Part shown: positions 1-8,676 of the stretch, piece by piece
Layout of the letters: every line of letters starts with the position of its first letter
Position numbering within the stretch: the first letter of the stretch is position 1
NCBI GenBank assembly: GCA_903925015.1
Contig: CAIYDY010000215.1
Span: 1-34,177, forward strand
DNA length: 34,177 bases
From: an uncultured Acidobacteriia bacterium
GTDB taxonomy: Bacteria; Acidobacteriota; Terriglobia; Bryobacterales; Bryobacteraceae
Direction of reading: 5' to 3'
Made by a program: the position numbers and the translations under genes
Notes under the pieces: model-generated
What the model was told of the DNA's origin: nothing
Seen by the model: the letters and a program-made list of their open reading frames with translations, nothing else
Database searches by the model: none

Positions 1-563
1 CCTGGACCGTCCCCAACACGCTCGTCCTCATCGTCGGCCCCGCCCGCCGCCAGGGCCGCGAATTCGTCGAAAAGTGCCAATCCATGCTCCGCAACATGGG
101 CGTCCGGCCTGTCGCCGCCCCCGGCCACGAGAATTCCATCGCCCTCAAAAACGGCTCACGAATCATCGGGATCCCCGCCAGGGAGGCCACCATCCGCGGC
201 TTCTCCGCCAACCTCCTGTTCATTGACGAGGCCGCCTTCGTCCCCGACCCCATCTACCACGTCCTGAACCCCATGCTCGGTGCCACCAACGGCGACCTCT
301 GGCTCCTCTCCACCCCCAACGGCAAGCAGGGCTTCTTCCACGAAACCTGGGCCTACCACCAGGGATGGGTCAAATTCTTCTCCCCATCCACCCAGTGCCC
401 CCGCATCTCCCCCCAATTCCTGGAGGAGGCCCGCAACACCATCGGTGCCGCCAAGTTCGCAAGGGAATACCTCTGCGAATTCCAGGAGTCCGAAGACGCA
501 CTCTTCAGCCAACTATGCATAGACCAAGCCATGGACGACACCATCCCAGCCCTCCCCCTCTAA
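1..563 (+). CDS. Terminase-like large subunit ATPase, 5'-partial, no nuclease domain
   Basis: The reading frame is open from base 3 at the window edge, so the start lies outside; an internal ATG at 84 is probably not the true start. The visible part matches the ATPase half of phage terminase large subunits. A hydrophobic Walker B strand ends in the acidic pair of LLFIDEAAF, and the coupling motif LLSTPNGKQGFF follows. Terminases of this family package DNA into procapsids. The protein then reads REYLCEFQESEDALFS and stops about 20 residues later, where the RNase H-like nuclease domain of a complete TerL should begin. Walker A is expected upstream, outside the window. No other phage genes are visible. 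It could be a prophage remnant or a domesticated terminase-like ATPase; the window cannot decide. Confidence 0.75.
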   Translation, partial: WTVPNTLVLIVGPARRQGREFVEKCQSMLRNMGVRPVAAPGHENSIALKNGSRIIGIPAREATIRGFSANLLFIDEAAFVPDPIYHVLNPMLGATNGDLWLLSTPNGKQGFFHETWAYHQGWVKFFSPSTQCPRISPQFLEEARNTIGAAKFAREYLCEFQESEDALFSQLCIDQAMDDTIPALPL

Positions 564-572
564 TCCCGTAGG

Positions 573-609
573 GCAGGCATTCTTGCCTGCGCCAGGCTTT
601 CAGCCTGGC
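573..609. repeat. Tandem REP-like palindromes
   Basis: Two perfect hairpins lie 10 bp after the terminase stop. The first has 7-bp arms (573-579 and 584-590) around a TTCT loop. The second has 8-bp arms (591-598 and 602-609) around a TTC loop. The paired GCAGGCA / GCCAGGCT palindromes look like repetitive extragenic palindromic elements, which are often dispersed in acidobacterial genomes. They could also fold in RNA and help end the upstream transcript, but there is no U-tract. Only this one copy was noticed in the window. Confidence 0.6.
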
Positions 610-826
610 ATGACCGAAACCCAGTACCAACCATTTAGCACCCCAAATAGGAACCCAAATGCACGACACATCACTACATCCCGGCCAGCACCCGCGACCA
701 AACACCATCGCCGCCATCAAGCAACACCTCGCCCACCGTCCCCAACAACCCCATCCTGAAACTCCATTCCCGCGCAGAACCATTTCCCCCGAAGCTGTTA
801 CAGTGACCATAAGGGAATTTTTCGCT

Positions 827-3800
827 ATGACCGTTCTTCGCCTGGCCCTAACCGTGGCGCTATCCGCCGGCTTCGCCTTGTCCCAACAAAACACAGGCAG
901 CATCACCGGCGCCATCACAGACCCGTCCGGTTCCGCCGTCCCCGGTGCCAACGTCTCCATCATCTTCTCCGAACGCAACGCCGTCGTCCGCACCGCCAAA
1001 ACCGACGATTCCGGCAGCTACAGCGCGCCGCTCCTCGAAACGGGCGAATACTCGGTTTCCGTGGAGGCCAAGGGCTTCAAGAAATCCGTCCGCAACCAAA
1101 TCAAACTCAACGTCACGGACGCCCTCACCGTAAATATCGCGCTCGAACTGGGCGATGCCACGCAGACCATCACGGTCGAATCCTCCCCCGTCCAAGTCGA
1201 ACTGCAAAATGGTTCGGAGCAATCCACCACCATCGAAGGCGCCCAAATCCGCGAATCGGCTCTGGTCACCCGCAACTATGAGCAACTGGTGGCCCTCATG
1301 CCCGGCGTCAGCTCGGCTTCCGTCGACCAGCTTTATGTCGGCGTTTCCCTCCCCTCCGGCCAAACCGCCACCATCCCCTTCGCCATTAACGGTGCCCGCA
1401 ACTCCGGCAGTTCCTGGCAGGTGGACGGCGCCGACAATGTCGACCGCGGTTCCAATCTGACGCTGCTCAACACGCCCAGCATCGACGCCATTGCCCAGTT
1501 CAAGGTGATGCGCAGCGGCTATTCCGCCGAATCCGGCCGCGCCGGTGGGGCCCAGGTGCAGGTCGTCACCAAGTCCGGCACCTCCCGGTTCCATGGCGAC
1601 GCCTACGAATTCTTCCGCAACAGCAAGCTTGCCGCCAACAATTTCTTCAACAACGCCACCCGGGTCAACGTGGATGCCAGCGGCAAGGCGCAGGTCGCCC
1701 CGCTCCACTACAATGATTTCGGCTGGACCCTCGGCGGCCCGCTCTACATCCCCGGCCACTTCAACACCGAGAAAAACAAGACCTTCTTCTTCTTCTCCCA
1801 GGAGTTCCGCCGCGTCATCACCTATTCCAACGGCACCGCCACCGTCCCCACCAAGGACCAGGCGAATGGCATTTTCCCCGGCGCGGTCTGCACGTCCTAT
1901 ACCGGCAGCACCTGCAACTCCACCTCGACCACCATCCCGGCCTCCACCATCAACCCGGTCGCACAGGCCTATCTCAAGGACATCTACTCCCACATCGCGC
2001 TGCCGACCACAGGCAACACCCTCGTCTCCCTCTTCCGCAACATCTACAACTTCGAGCAGGAGATCTACAAGATAGACCACCACTTCGGACCCCGCCTCCA
2101 CTTGGCCGCGCGCTACCTGCGGGACCAGATCCCGACCCAGGAACCCCAGGGCATCTTCGGCCTCGGCTCTTCGATTCCGAACATCGGCATCACCTCAACC
2201 AACGCCCCCGGCCGCAACCTGAACATCCATGCAACCTCGGCGCTCTCGCCCTCCTGGCTGAACGACGCCGGGTACAGCCTCTCCTGGGGCGCAATCCTGA
2301 GCGACCCCACCGGCTACATCAACTCCAACGCCTCCCCGGACATCAAGCCGAAGCTTCCCTTCCCCGTCACGCTCTCGCTGGTGCCGACCCTCACCTTCTC
2401 CGGCGGCACTTCGATCCCCGGTTACGGGCCCTACCGCGACTACAACCGCAACCACAACTTCTTCGACAATATGACGAAGGTGCTCGGCCCCCACAGCATC
2501 CGTTTCGGCGGGACGTTCAACAAGTACCAGAAGACCGAAAACGCTGGATCGGGCAACCAGGGAACCTTTGCCTTCGCCCCCGCGAGCACCCCCTCCACCA
2601 CGACGACTTTCCTACAGTCTTTCGCCAATTTCCTGCAAGGCAACGTCTCGACTTTCACCCAAGCGTCGGAGGATCTCACCCCGGACATCCGCGCCGTCCA
2701 ATGGGAGGTCTACGGGCTGGACGACTGGCGCGTCAAACCGAATCTGACCTTGAACATCGGCGTCCGCTACTCCATGTTCCGGCAGCCCTTTGACCAAAAA
2801 GGCGAATTGACCAACTTCGACCCCGGTTCCTACAAGGCGTCCGACGCACCCGCGCTCACCGCCGGCGGTCTGCTCACCACCAACGCCCAGAACTACCTCA
2901 ACGGCATCATCATCAACGGCAAGAACTCCCCCTGGGGACGCAAGGTCTCCAGCCAGGACAACGGCAACATCGCGCCGCGATTCGGTTTCGCCTGGGACCC
3001 GTACCGCGACGGCCGGACCTCCATCCGTGGCGGCTACGGCATCTTCTATGACTCCACCCTCGTGGGAACGTTTGAGCAGAACATCTTCGCCAATCCGCCC
3101 TACGTGAATTCGGTCACCCTGTCCAACGTCACGCTCGACAACCCGGCCGCCGGAACCGCGGCAGTCAGCTTCACTCCGAAAGTGCTTCGTGGAACGCCAA
3201 CGCAGTTCAAGACGCCCTACTCGCAGCAGTGGAGCCTCGAGCTGCAGCGTCAGGTGGCGCGGAACACGCTGGTGAGCGCGGCCTATGTCGGCACCAAGGG
3301 AACGCACCTGCTGGGCATCATCGATATCAACCAGGTTCAGCCGAATTTGGCCTACACCTCGGGATTCGCCCCGGCCAGCACCAACTACACCTCATCGGCC
3401 GCGGAACTACCCCTCAACGCACTCCGGCCCTACAAGGGATACAACGCGATCAACGTGGTGGAGCCGTGGTTCAACTCCAACTACCACTCGTTGCAGGTGT
3501 TCGCCCAGAAGCGGTTCAGCGGCGACAACCAGATTTCCGTCTCCTACACCTGGTCGCGCAACATGACCGACAACGGCAGTGACCGCTCCAACGCGCCCCA
3601 GAACAGCTACAACTTCAAGAGCGAGTACGCGCGCGCCACCTTCGACCGCCGCCAGATTGCCAACATCAACGGCATCTACATGCTGCCGTTCTACAAGAAA
3701 CAAAAGGGATTGGTCGGCAAGGCCCTCGGCGGCTGGCAGGTTTCCAGCATCGCCAGCCTGTACACGGGCCTGCCGTACACGGTCACGACGTCCAACTCCG

Positions 3801-4198
3801 ATCCCGCAGCACTGGGCCTTCTTGGTTCCAGCTCCGCCAGCGCCCGCCCGGACCTGCTGTGCGATCCCTATGCCGGTTGGACCAGCACACGAACATCCTG
3901 GTTCAATACCGCCTGCTTCAAGAACCCCGTCGCCGGCGACCACCACGTCGGCAACGCGGGCCGTACCATCCTCGTAGGCCCCGGCTTCCTCGGACTGAGC
4001 GCCTCATTCTCCAAGAACGTGACTTTCGGGCCCGAAAACCGTTTCCGGTTCCAGCTGCGTGCGGAGGCATCGAACGCCTTGAACCACACCAATCCCAGTG
4101 GTTTCGGTTCAACGAACAACACGAGCACGCTTTTCGGGACCATCACGGGCTACCGTGACCCCCGGATCGTCCAGTTGGGCGCAAAGCTGTATTTCTAG
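827..4198 (+). CDS. Oar-like TonB-dependent receptor with carboxypeptidase-regulatory domain
   Basis: This is a large outer-membrane protein of about 1123 residues. I place the start at the ATG at 827 because it gives a clean signal peptide (MTVLRLALTVALSAGFALSQ) and has an AAGGGA about 10 bases upstream. The frame is open back to 659, but that extension has no membrane-export character. After the signal peptide comes a carboxypeptidase-regulatory Ig-like domain (GSITGAITDPSGSAVPGA, about residues 20-105), then a plug-like region (VDGADNVDRGSN) and a long beta-barrel ending in KLYF with a terminal Phe, the usual outer-membrane insertion signal. Proteins of this Oar type are numerous in Acidobacteria and are thought to import large or polymeric substrates; the substrate here is unknown. 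Its 3' end faces mutL with only 16 bp between. Confidence 0.88.
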   Translation: MTVLRLALTVALSAGFALSQQNTGSITGAITDPSGSAVPGANVSIIFSERNAVVRTAKTDDSGSYSAPLLETGEYSVSVEAKGFKKSVRNQIKLNVTDALTVNIALELGDATQTITVESSPVQVELQNGSEQSTTIEGAQIRESALVTRNYEQLVALMPGVSSASVDQLYVGVSLPSGQTATIPFAINGARNSGSSWQVDGADNVDRGSNLTLLNTPSIDAIAQFKVMRSGYSAESGRAGGAQVQVVTKSGTSRFHGDAYEFFRNSKLAANNFFNNATRVNVDASGKAQVAPLHYNDFGWTLGGPLYIPGHFNTEKNKTFFFFSQEFRRVITYSNGTATVPTKDQANGIFPGAVCTSYTGSTCNSTSTTIPASTINPVAQAYLKDIYSHIALPTTGNTLVSLFRNIYNFEQEIYKIDHHFGPRLHLAARYLRDQIPTQEPQGIFGLGSSIPNIGITSTNAPGRNLNIHATSALSPSWLNDAGYSLSWGAILSDPTGYINSNASPDIKPKLPFPVTLSLVPTLTFSGGTSIPGYGPYRDYNRNHNFFDNMTKVLGPHSIRFGGTFNKYQKTENAGSGNQGTFAFAPASTPSTTTTFLQSFANFLQGNVSTFTQASEDLTPDIRAVQWEVYGLDDWRVKPNLTLNIGVRYSMFRQPFDQKGELTNFDPGSYKASDAPALTAGGLLTTNAQNYLNGIIINGKNSPWGRKVSSQDNGNIAPRFGFAWDPYRDGRTSIRGGYGIFYDSTLVGTFEQNIFANPPYVNSVTLSNVTLDNPAAGTAAVSFTPKVLRGTPTQFKTPYSQQWSLELQRQVARNTLVSAAYVGTKGTHLLGIIDINQVQPNLAYTSGFAPASTNYTSSAAELPLNALRPYKGYNAINVVEPWFNSNYHSLQVFAQKRFSGDNQISVSYTWSRNMTDNGSDRSNAPQNSYNFKSEYARATFDRRQIANINGIYMLPFYKKQKGLVGKALGGWQVSSIASLYTGLPYTVTTSNSDPAALGLLGSSSASARPDLLCDPYAGWTSTRTSWFNTACFKNPVAGDHHVGNAGRTILVGPGFLGLSASFSKNVTFGPENRFRFQLRAEASNALNHTNPSGFGSTNNTSTLFGTITGYRDPRIVQLGAKLYF

Positions 4199-4214
4199 AA
4201 CCTGGTCGAAGGAA

Positions 4215-6212
4215 CTAGATCCGATGGAATGCCTTGAGAATTTCCCGTGTCCCGTATTGCAGGGCCACGGGACGGCCGTGGGGGCAGGCCATCGGATACT
4301 CCGTTGACGCCAGCGTCCGGATCATCCACTCCATCTTCCGCTGATCGAGCGGCGTGTTGATCTTGATGGCGGCCCGGCAGGCAATCGACGCCGCGATCCC
4401 GCGCCTCAAATCCGCCAACGACACCGACCGCAGCTCGTTTTCCGCAATTTCCAGAATTTCCAGCACCACGCGCTCCAGATCGCCCATGCCGATGGCCGAG
4501 GGTGCGGCTTTCACGGCGATGGTGCGGTTGCCGAACGGTTCGGTGTCAAAGCCCGACGCCCGCAGTTCGTCCTCGATCCGCGCGTACTCAATCTGCTGCC
4601 CCGGCGTCAATTGCAGGATCACCGGCATCAGCAGCTGCTGCACCTCCACCTGACCCGCAGCCTGCTGTGCCAGAACCTGCTCGAAGAGGATGCGCTCGTG
4701 CGCCACGTGCTGGTCGATAATCCACAGGCCGTCCACCCCGGCCGCGATGATGAAGCTGTTGTGCAACTGGCCCAAGGGACGCAGTTCCCCGATGCGCTCC
4801 ATGTTCGCCGACATGCCAGTTCCCGACGCACCCGCCGGAAACGCCCCGTGCGTATCGGGAATCCGCAATTTCAACGGGACAACCGCCGCCGGTTCCGGCC
4901 GTGGCGACGGAGGCCCCTGGTTCACCGGGATACCAACATCCCCGAAGTCGAACCGACCGACCGGGGCCAGCGAAGGTTGCATGGTGAACTCGGAGACCGG
5001 CACCGGAGGATCGAAAACGGGCGGCATTTCGCCCAGCGGCGCACCCGGGTCCGCCCCGCGCGCCTCGTGGTCCCGCATCATCTGGGAAAACTCCGAATAC
5101 GGAAGTTCCACGCCCGCCTGTGCAACGGGAATCGGACCCGGAGAGGGGGGAATCGGTGAAACGGCAGCTGAGAATGATGGAGCCGGACGCGAGACCATCA
5201 ACTGCTCCCGGATCGAATCCCGCACAAAATCATGCACCACCGTCTGGTGCCGGAACCGGACCTCGGTCTTCGATGGATGGACATTCACATCCACCTCCCC
5301 CGGATCGCACTCCAGAAACAGCAGCGCGAACGGGAAACACGCCGGTGGCATCAGATTGTGGTACGCGGCGGAAATCGCGTGGAGAATCAACCGGTCGCGG
5401 ATCAGCCGTCCGTTCACAAAGATGAAAATCGAGTTCCTATTGTTCTTCTGGACCTGCGGCCGCGACACAAACCCGCGCACAGTGTACTCAAGGACCGGTT
5501 CCGACGGGTCTTCGTCGGGCAGCGACAGCTTCCGTTCGCCCAGCTCCAGCAGATCATCCAGCAGCGGAGCCCCGAATACCTGGAACACGCGCTCCCGCAA
5601 ACTTTCCACGGGAGTTGCATACAGCAGCGTCGAACCTCCGCTGTACAGCTCGAATGTCTTGTCGGGATGCGCGAGGCTGTAATGCGTCACCAGGGATGCG
5701 ATATGCGCAAGCTCGGTCTGTTCCGACCGCAGGAACTTCCGCCGCACCGGCACATTGAAGAAAAGGTCGCGGATCGAGATCGTCGTCCCGGCACCGCGAG
5801 CAATTTCGTCGCAACCCAGAATCTTCCCCCCGGCAATCTCCACCCGGGTGCCGGTCGATTCGTCCAGCGACCGCGTCTCCAGCAGCAGACGCGACACCGA
5901 AGCGATCGACGGCAGCGCCTCTCCCCGGAAACCCAGGGTGGCGATGCAGAACAGGTCCTTGATGTCGTGGAGTTTACTGGTGGCGTGCCGCTCGAAAGCC
6001 AGAAGCGCGTCGTCGTTGAGCATCCCGCAGCCATCGTCGGCCACGCGGATCAGACGGCGCCCACCGGACTCGATTTCGACACGGATACTCTTGGAGCCCG
6101 CGTCGAGTGAATTCTCGAGCAGTTCCTTTACGACCGAGGCTGGCCGTTCCACAACCTCGCCAGCGGCGATTTTGTTGGCGACGTTGTCGGAAAGTACCCG
6201 GATCCTTCCCAC
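4215..6212 (-). CDS. mutL: DNA mismatch repair protein MutL, endonuclease type
   Basis: This 665-residue protein has the full GHKL ATPase set: ELLENSLDAG (30-39, with catalytic Glu30), DDGCGM (59-64) and GFRGEAL (94-100). A proline-rich linker leads to the C-terminal dimerisation/nuclease domain. That domain carries DQHVAHERILFE (500-511), matching DQHA(X)2E(X)4E except Ala to Val, plus ACR (611-613) and CPHGRP (643-648). These mark the latent nicking-endonuclease MutL found in bacteria without MutH. It works with MutS to nick the error-containing strand after replication. The start is GTG at 6212. It is the last gene of a minus-strand run truA-ppa-mutL, 31 bp behind ppa. Confidence 0.96.
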   Translation of the reverse strand: MGRIRVLSDNVANKIAAGEVVERPASVVKELLENSLDAGSKSIRVEIESGGRRLIRVADDGCGMLNDDALLAFERHATSKLHDIKDLFCIATLGFRGEALPSIASVSRLLLETRSLDESTGTRVEIAGGKILGCDEIARGAGTTISIRDLFFNVPVRRKFLRSEQTELAHIASLVTHYSLAHPDKTFELYSGGSTLLYATPVESLRERVFQVFGAPLLDDLLELGERKLSLPDEDPSEPVLEYTVRGFVSRPQVQKNNRNSIFIFVNGRLIRDRLILHAISAAYHNLMPPACFPFALLFLECDPGEVDVNVHPSKTEVRFRHQTVVHDFVRDSIREQLMVSRPAPSFSAAVSPIPPSPGPIPVAQAGVELPYSEFSQMMRDHEARGADPGAPLGEMPPVFDPPVPVSEFTMQPSLAPVGRFDFGDVGIPVNQGPPSPRPEPAAVVPLKLRIPDTHGAFPAGASGTGMSANMERIGELRPLGQLHNSFIIAAGVDGLWIIDQHVAHERILFEQVLAQQAAGQVEVQQLLMPVILQLTPGQQIEYARIEDELRASGFDTEPFGNRTIAVKAAPSAIGMGDLERVVLEILEIAENELRSVSLADLRRGIAASIACRAAIKINTPLDQRKMEWMIRTLASTEYPMACPHGRPVALQYGTREILKAFHRI

Positions 6213-6243
6213 GCGTGTCTACTCTGAAAGCTTCTCTGTAAAG

Positions 6244-6807
6244 CTACTCGGAAACGGAGTCTTCAACAGGCGCGTGATCGGGCTTGTGCAGTGCCAAATA
6301 GCGGTTCCGGCAATCCGTAATGGCCTTCCGCGCCTCGCGTGGACCACCCCAACCGTGCATCGTCGTGACCTTGCCTTCCAATTCCTTGTAGATGGAGAAG
6401 AAGTGCTCGATCTCGCGCCGGACGTGCGGGAAGATCTGGTCCATCGTGTGGATCTGGTCGTAGCGCGGGTTGCGGTTGGGAACGGCGAGGATCTTCTGGT
6501 CCTGCTCGTCGCTGTCCACCATATTGAGAACGCCCACGGGCCGGACTTCGATCATGACGCCGGGATAGCTGGGTTGCTGCACCAGTACAAGTACGTCCAG
6601 CGGATCGTTGTCGTCTGCCAAGGTGCCGGGGATGAAGCCGTAGTCACCCGGATAGTGCAGCGGAGAATACAGCGCGCGGTCCAAGCGGAAAACACCCAGC
6701 TTGCCGTCGTACTCGTATTTGTTCGCCGAGTGCTGCGGGATCTCGACGAACATCCGGACTATTTCGGGCGAGTCGACGCCGGGGTCGAGGTCATAGAGGC
6801 AGGGCAC
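6244..6807 (-). CDS. ppa: Inorganic pyrophosphatase, family I
   Basis: The protein has 187 residues and hydrolyses pyrophosphate to two phosphates in the cytoplasm, pulling biosynthetic reactions forward. The family I signature DNDPLD is at residues 66-71, with further conserved positions YPGDYGFIPGT (52-62) and the D-x-K pair near 103-105. The length suits the bacterial hexameric enzyme, with a short extra C-terminal tail. The start appears to be GTG at 6807. It lies 12 bp after truA and 31 bp before mutL, so co-transcription is likely, although the three functions are not a recognised pathway. Confidence 0.93.
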   Translation of the reverse strand: MPCLYDLDPGVDSPEIVRMFVEIPQHSANKYEYDGKLGVFRLDRALYSPLHYPGDYGFIPGTLADDNDPLDVLVLVQQPSYPGVMIEVRPVGVLNMVDSDEQDQKILAVPNRNPRYDQIHTMDQIFPHVRREIEHFFSIYKELEGKVTTMHGWGGPREARKAITDCRNRYLALHKPDHAPVEDSVSE

Positions 6808-6819
6808 GGCTTCAGGGTA

Positions 6820-7569
6820 TCACGCCGGACCCGGCTCGTCCCCCGAGCACCAACCGGGGTATTCCACCGATACCAATGCCAGTCCCCGGGCGGGGGCTGT
6901 CGCACCACATTTGCGGGGTATCTTCGATCCGTCGAGGTTCCCGCGCCCCACCTCGATCAGTGTTCCCACCAAATTTCGCACCATGTGCTTCAGGAAGCCA
7001 GAGCCCCGGACGGTGTAAACCAGCTTGTCGCCGCTGCGCTCCAGTGTGGACAAAAAGATGGTCCTTACCTTGGAGCAACTCCTGTTATCCTTCGCTGCAA
7101 AACGGGTGAAATCATGTTCGCCTTCGAAGAGCCGAGCCGCAGAGATCATCTTCTCCTCGTCCAGAGGATACGGATGGTGGTAGACGTAGCGGTACTCGAA
7201 CGGAGAGCATGGATAGGTCCGCTGCATCGTGTAGCGGTAAGTCTTGGCGATGGAGTCGAAGCGGGGGTGGAAATCGGGGTGAACCTCGGCTGCCGACAGG
7301 ATCCGGATCGCCGGTGGCAGCAGCCGGTTGATCGCACGGAGAAGGTTGTCGGGAGGGATCGGATTTTCCAGTGTGAATGCCGCGACCTGGGCATGGGCAT
7401 GCACGCCGGCATCAGTGCGGCCGGACCCGGCCACGTGCACATGTTTCCCCTCAATGCCCTCCACAATGGTTTCCAGAATACCTTGGATCGTGTTCGGCTC
7501 GGGCTGGACCTGCCAACCATGAAAATCCGTTCCGTCGTATGAGAGTGTGATGCGAATCCGGCGGGCCAA
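6820..7569 (-). CDS. truA: tRNA pseudouridine synthase A
   Basis: TruA converts uridines 38-40 in the tRNA anticodon stem to pseudouridine. The catalytic aspartate lies in GRTDAGVHA (Asp53 in this numbering). The N-terminal RITLSYDGTDFHGWQ and the later FTRFAAK and GSGFLKHMVRNLVG stretches are typical of the family. The frame is open to 7884, but that would run deep into the divergent deacetylase gene. A TTG at 7569 gives a 249-residue protein of normal length starting just before the first conserved strand. A GTG at 7611 is the alternative; neither has a convincing ribosome-binding site. It heads the truA-ppa-mutL run. Confidence 0.92.
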   Translation of the reverse strand: MARRIRITLSYDGTDFHGWQVQPEPNTIQGILETIVEGIEGKHVHVAGSGRTDAGVHAHAQVAAFTLENPIPPDNLLRAINRLLPPAIRILSAAEVHPDFHPRFDSIAKTYRYTMQRTYPCSPFEYRYVYHHPYPLDEEKMISAARLFEGEHDFTRFAAKDNRSCSKVRTIFLSTLERSGDKLVYTVRGSGFLKHMVRNLVGTLIEVGRGNLDGSKIPRKCGATAPARGLALVSVEYPGWCSGDEPGPA

Positions 7570-7658
7570 ACTCCATGTTAGGCCCGGAATACCGCTGGAC
7601 CCGCGGACCACCGCCGGATCGGAACCGGCCTTGCGCGCCGACACCGGTGCAAGTGCAA

Positions 7659-7685
7659 AAATAGAGCTAGCGTTGTAAATAGAGC
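7659..7685. promoter_or_regulatory. Pair of 9-bp direct repeats between divergent genes
   Basis: AAATAGAGC occurs at 7659-7667 and again at 7677-7685, separated by 9 bp, in the short region between truA (minus) and the deacetylase (plus, ATG at 7689). The second copy sits where the deacetylase ribosome-binding site would be expected. It might be an operator half-site pair or an A-rich promoter element; no clear -35/-10 pair was identified. Confidence 0.25.
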
Positions 7686-7688
7686 CGA

Positions 7689-8654
7689 ATGGGAATTGGG
7701 AATCCACTGAAATCGGTCGTGCTGCGGGGGCTGCGGTCCACTGGAGCACTCTGGGCAGCAACCCGCTACCTGCGCCGGAACCAATTGGTGATCCTCTGCT
7801 ACCACGGCGTATCATTGCGTGACGAGCATCTCTGGGAAGGTGGCTTGTACATGCCTGCGGAGCTTTTCCGCCAGCGCATGGCATTTCTTCACGATTGGGG
7901 AGCCAATGTCCTGCCGCTGTCCGAAGCCTTGGTCAGGGTGAAGAACAAGACGCTGCCACCCAAAAGCGTCGTCATCACATTCGACGACGGCTTCCATGAC
8001 TTCTCGAAGCACGCCATGCCCGCCATGGCGAAATACAACTTCCCTTCCACCCTGTACCTCACAACTTGGTACATGAAATACCAGTTGCCTGTCTTCTCCC
8101 TGATGGTCAAATACCTGATGTGGAAGAGCGGCTGGGCCGAGTACGCTACTTCGGCAGCCCGTGAACAGGCCGTTGCGCGCTACGTGCAACAAGTCGACTC
8201 CGAATACCTGACCGCCGAGCAGTGCGACAAGGTTGCCCGTTGCCTTGCCGAAACAATCGGTCTCGACTACGATTCGATTCTGGCCGACCGCTTGTTCCAG
8301 TTGATGACACCCGAGGAGACCGCTGACGCATCGCGGGCGGGAGTCGATATCCAACTCCACACCCACAGGCACCGGACGCCGCACGACCGGAACCTCTTCC
8401 TGCGGGAACTCCGGGACAATGCATTGGAAGTCCGGGAGATAACTGGACGCGACCCAAAACACTTCTGCTATCCCAGTGGCGTCACGGCACCCGAATTTTT
8501 GCCATGGTTGCGGGAATTCGGCATAGAAAGCGCCACCACCTGCGAACACGGGCTAGTGTCCCGGCATGCCGACCCTCTCCTCCTGCCAAGGTATCTGGAC
8601 GGATGCGCGGTTACGGAACTGGATTTCGAAAGCTGGCTATCGGGAGTTCGCTAG
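7689..8654 (+). CDS. Polysaccharide deacetylase (NodB/CE4 domain)
   Basis: This 321-residue protein has the CE4 metal-dependent deacetylase core. TFDDG at 97-101 supplies the metal/base aspartates, LHTHRH near 223-228 supplies the histidine ligands, and FCYPSG at 259-264 is the motif 3 equivalent. CE4 enzymes remove N- or O-acetyl groups from polysaccharides such as chitin-like oligomers, peptidoglycan or exopolysaccharide. There is no obvious signal peptide, although an N-terminal amphipathic stretch (residues 5-36) precedes the ILCYHGV strand. A long insert (about 130-205) between the first two motifs is typical of the group found in surface-glycan loci. No glycan cluster lies next to it, so its substrate is open. 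Confidence 0.85.
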   Translation: MGIGNPLKSVVLRGLRSTGALWAATRYLRRNQLVILCYHGVSLRDEHLWEGGLYMPAELFRQRMAFLHDWGANVLPLSEALVRVKNKTLPPKSVVITFDDGFHDFSKHAMPAMAKYNFPSTLYLTTWYMKYQLPVFSLMVKYLMWKSGWAEYATSAAREQAVARYVQQVDSEYLTAEQCDKVARCLAETIGLDYDSILADRLFQLMTPEETADASRAGVDIQLHTHRHRTPHDRNLFLRELRDNALEVREITGRDPKHFCYPSGVTAPEFLPWLREFGIESATTCEHGLVSRHADPLLLPRYLDGCAVTELDFESWLSGVR

Positions 8655-8676
8655 TTCGCTAGCATCGGAAGTCGCG

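Noticed and set aside
860-2101. Long minus-strand frame (413 codons) inside the first TonB-dependent gene
   Set aside because: It lies antisense to a clear receptor, is Gly/Val/Asp-rich as expected from the complement of a GC-rich gene, and shows no domain.
5755-7542. Plus-strand frame of 595 codons over mutL, ppa and truA
   Set aside because: It crosses three solid minus-strand genes and has shadow composition only.
7570-7884. N-terminal extension of TruA
   Set aside because: It would overlap the start of the deacetylase by about 200 bp and adds about 105 residues absent from the family.
8647-8662. TTCGCTAG repeated twice at the deacetylase stop codon
   Set aside because: An 8-bp tandem duplication that includes the stop; most likely simple slippage with no further structure.
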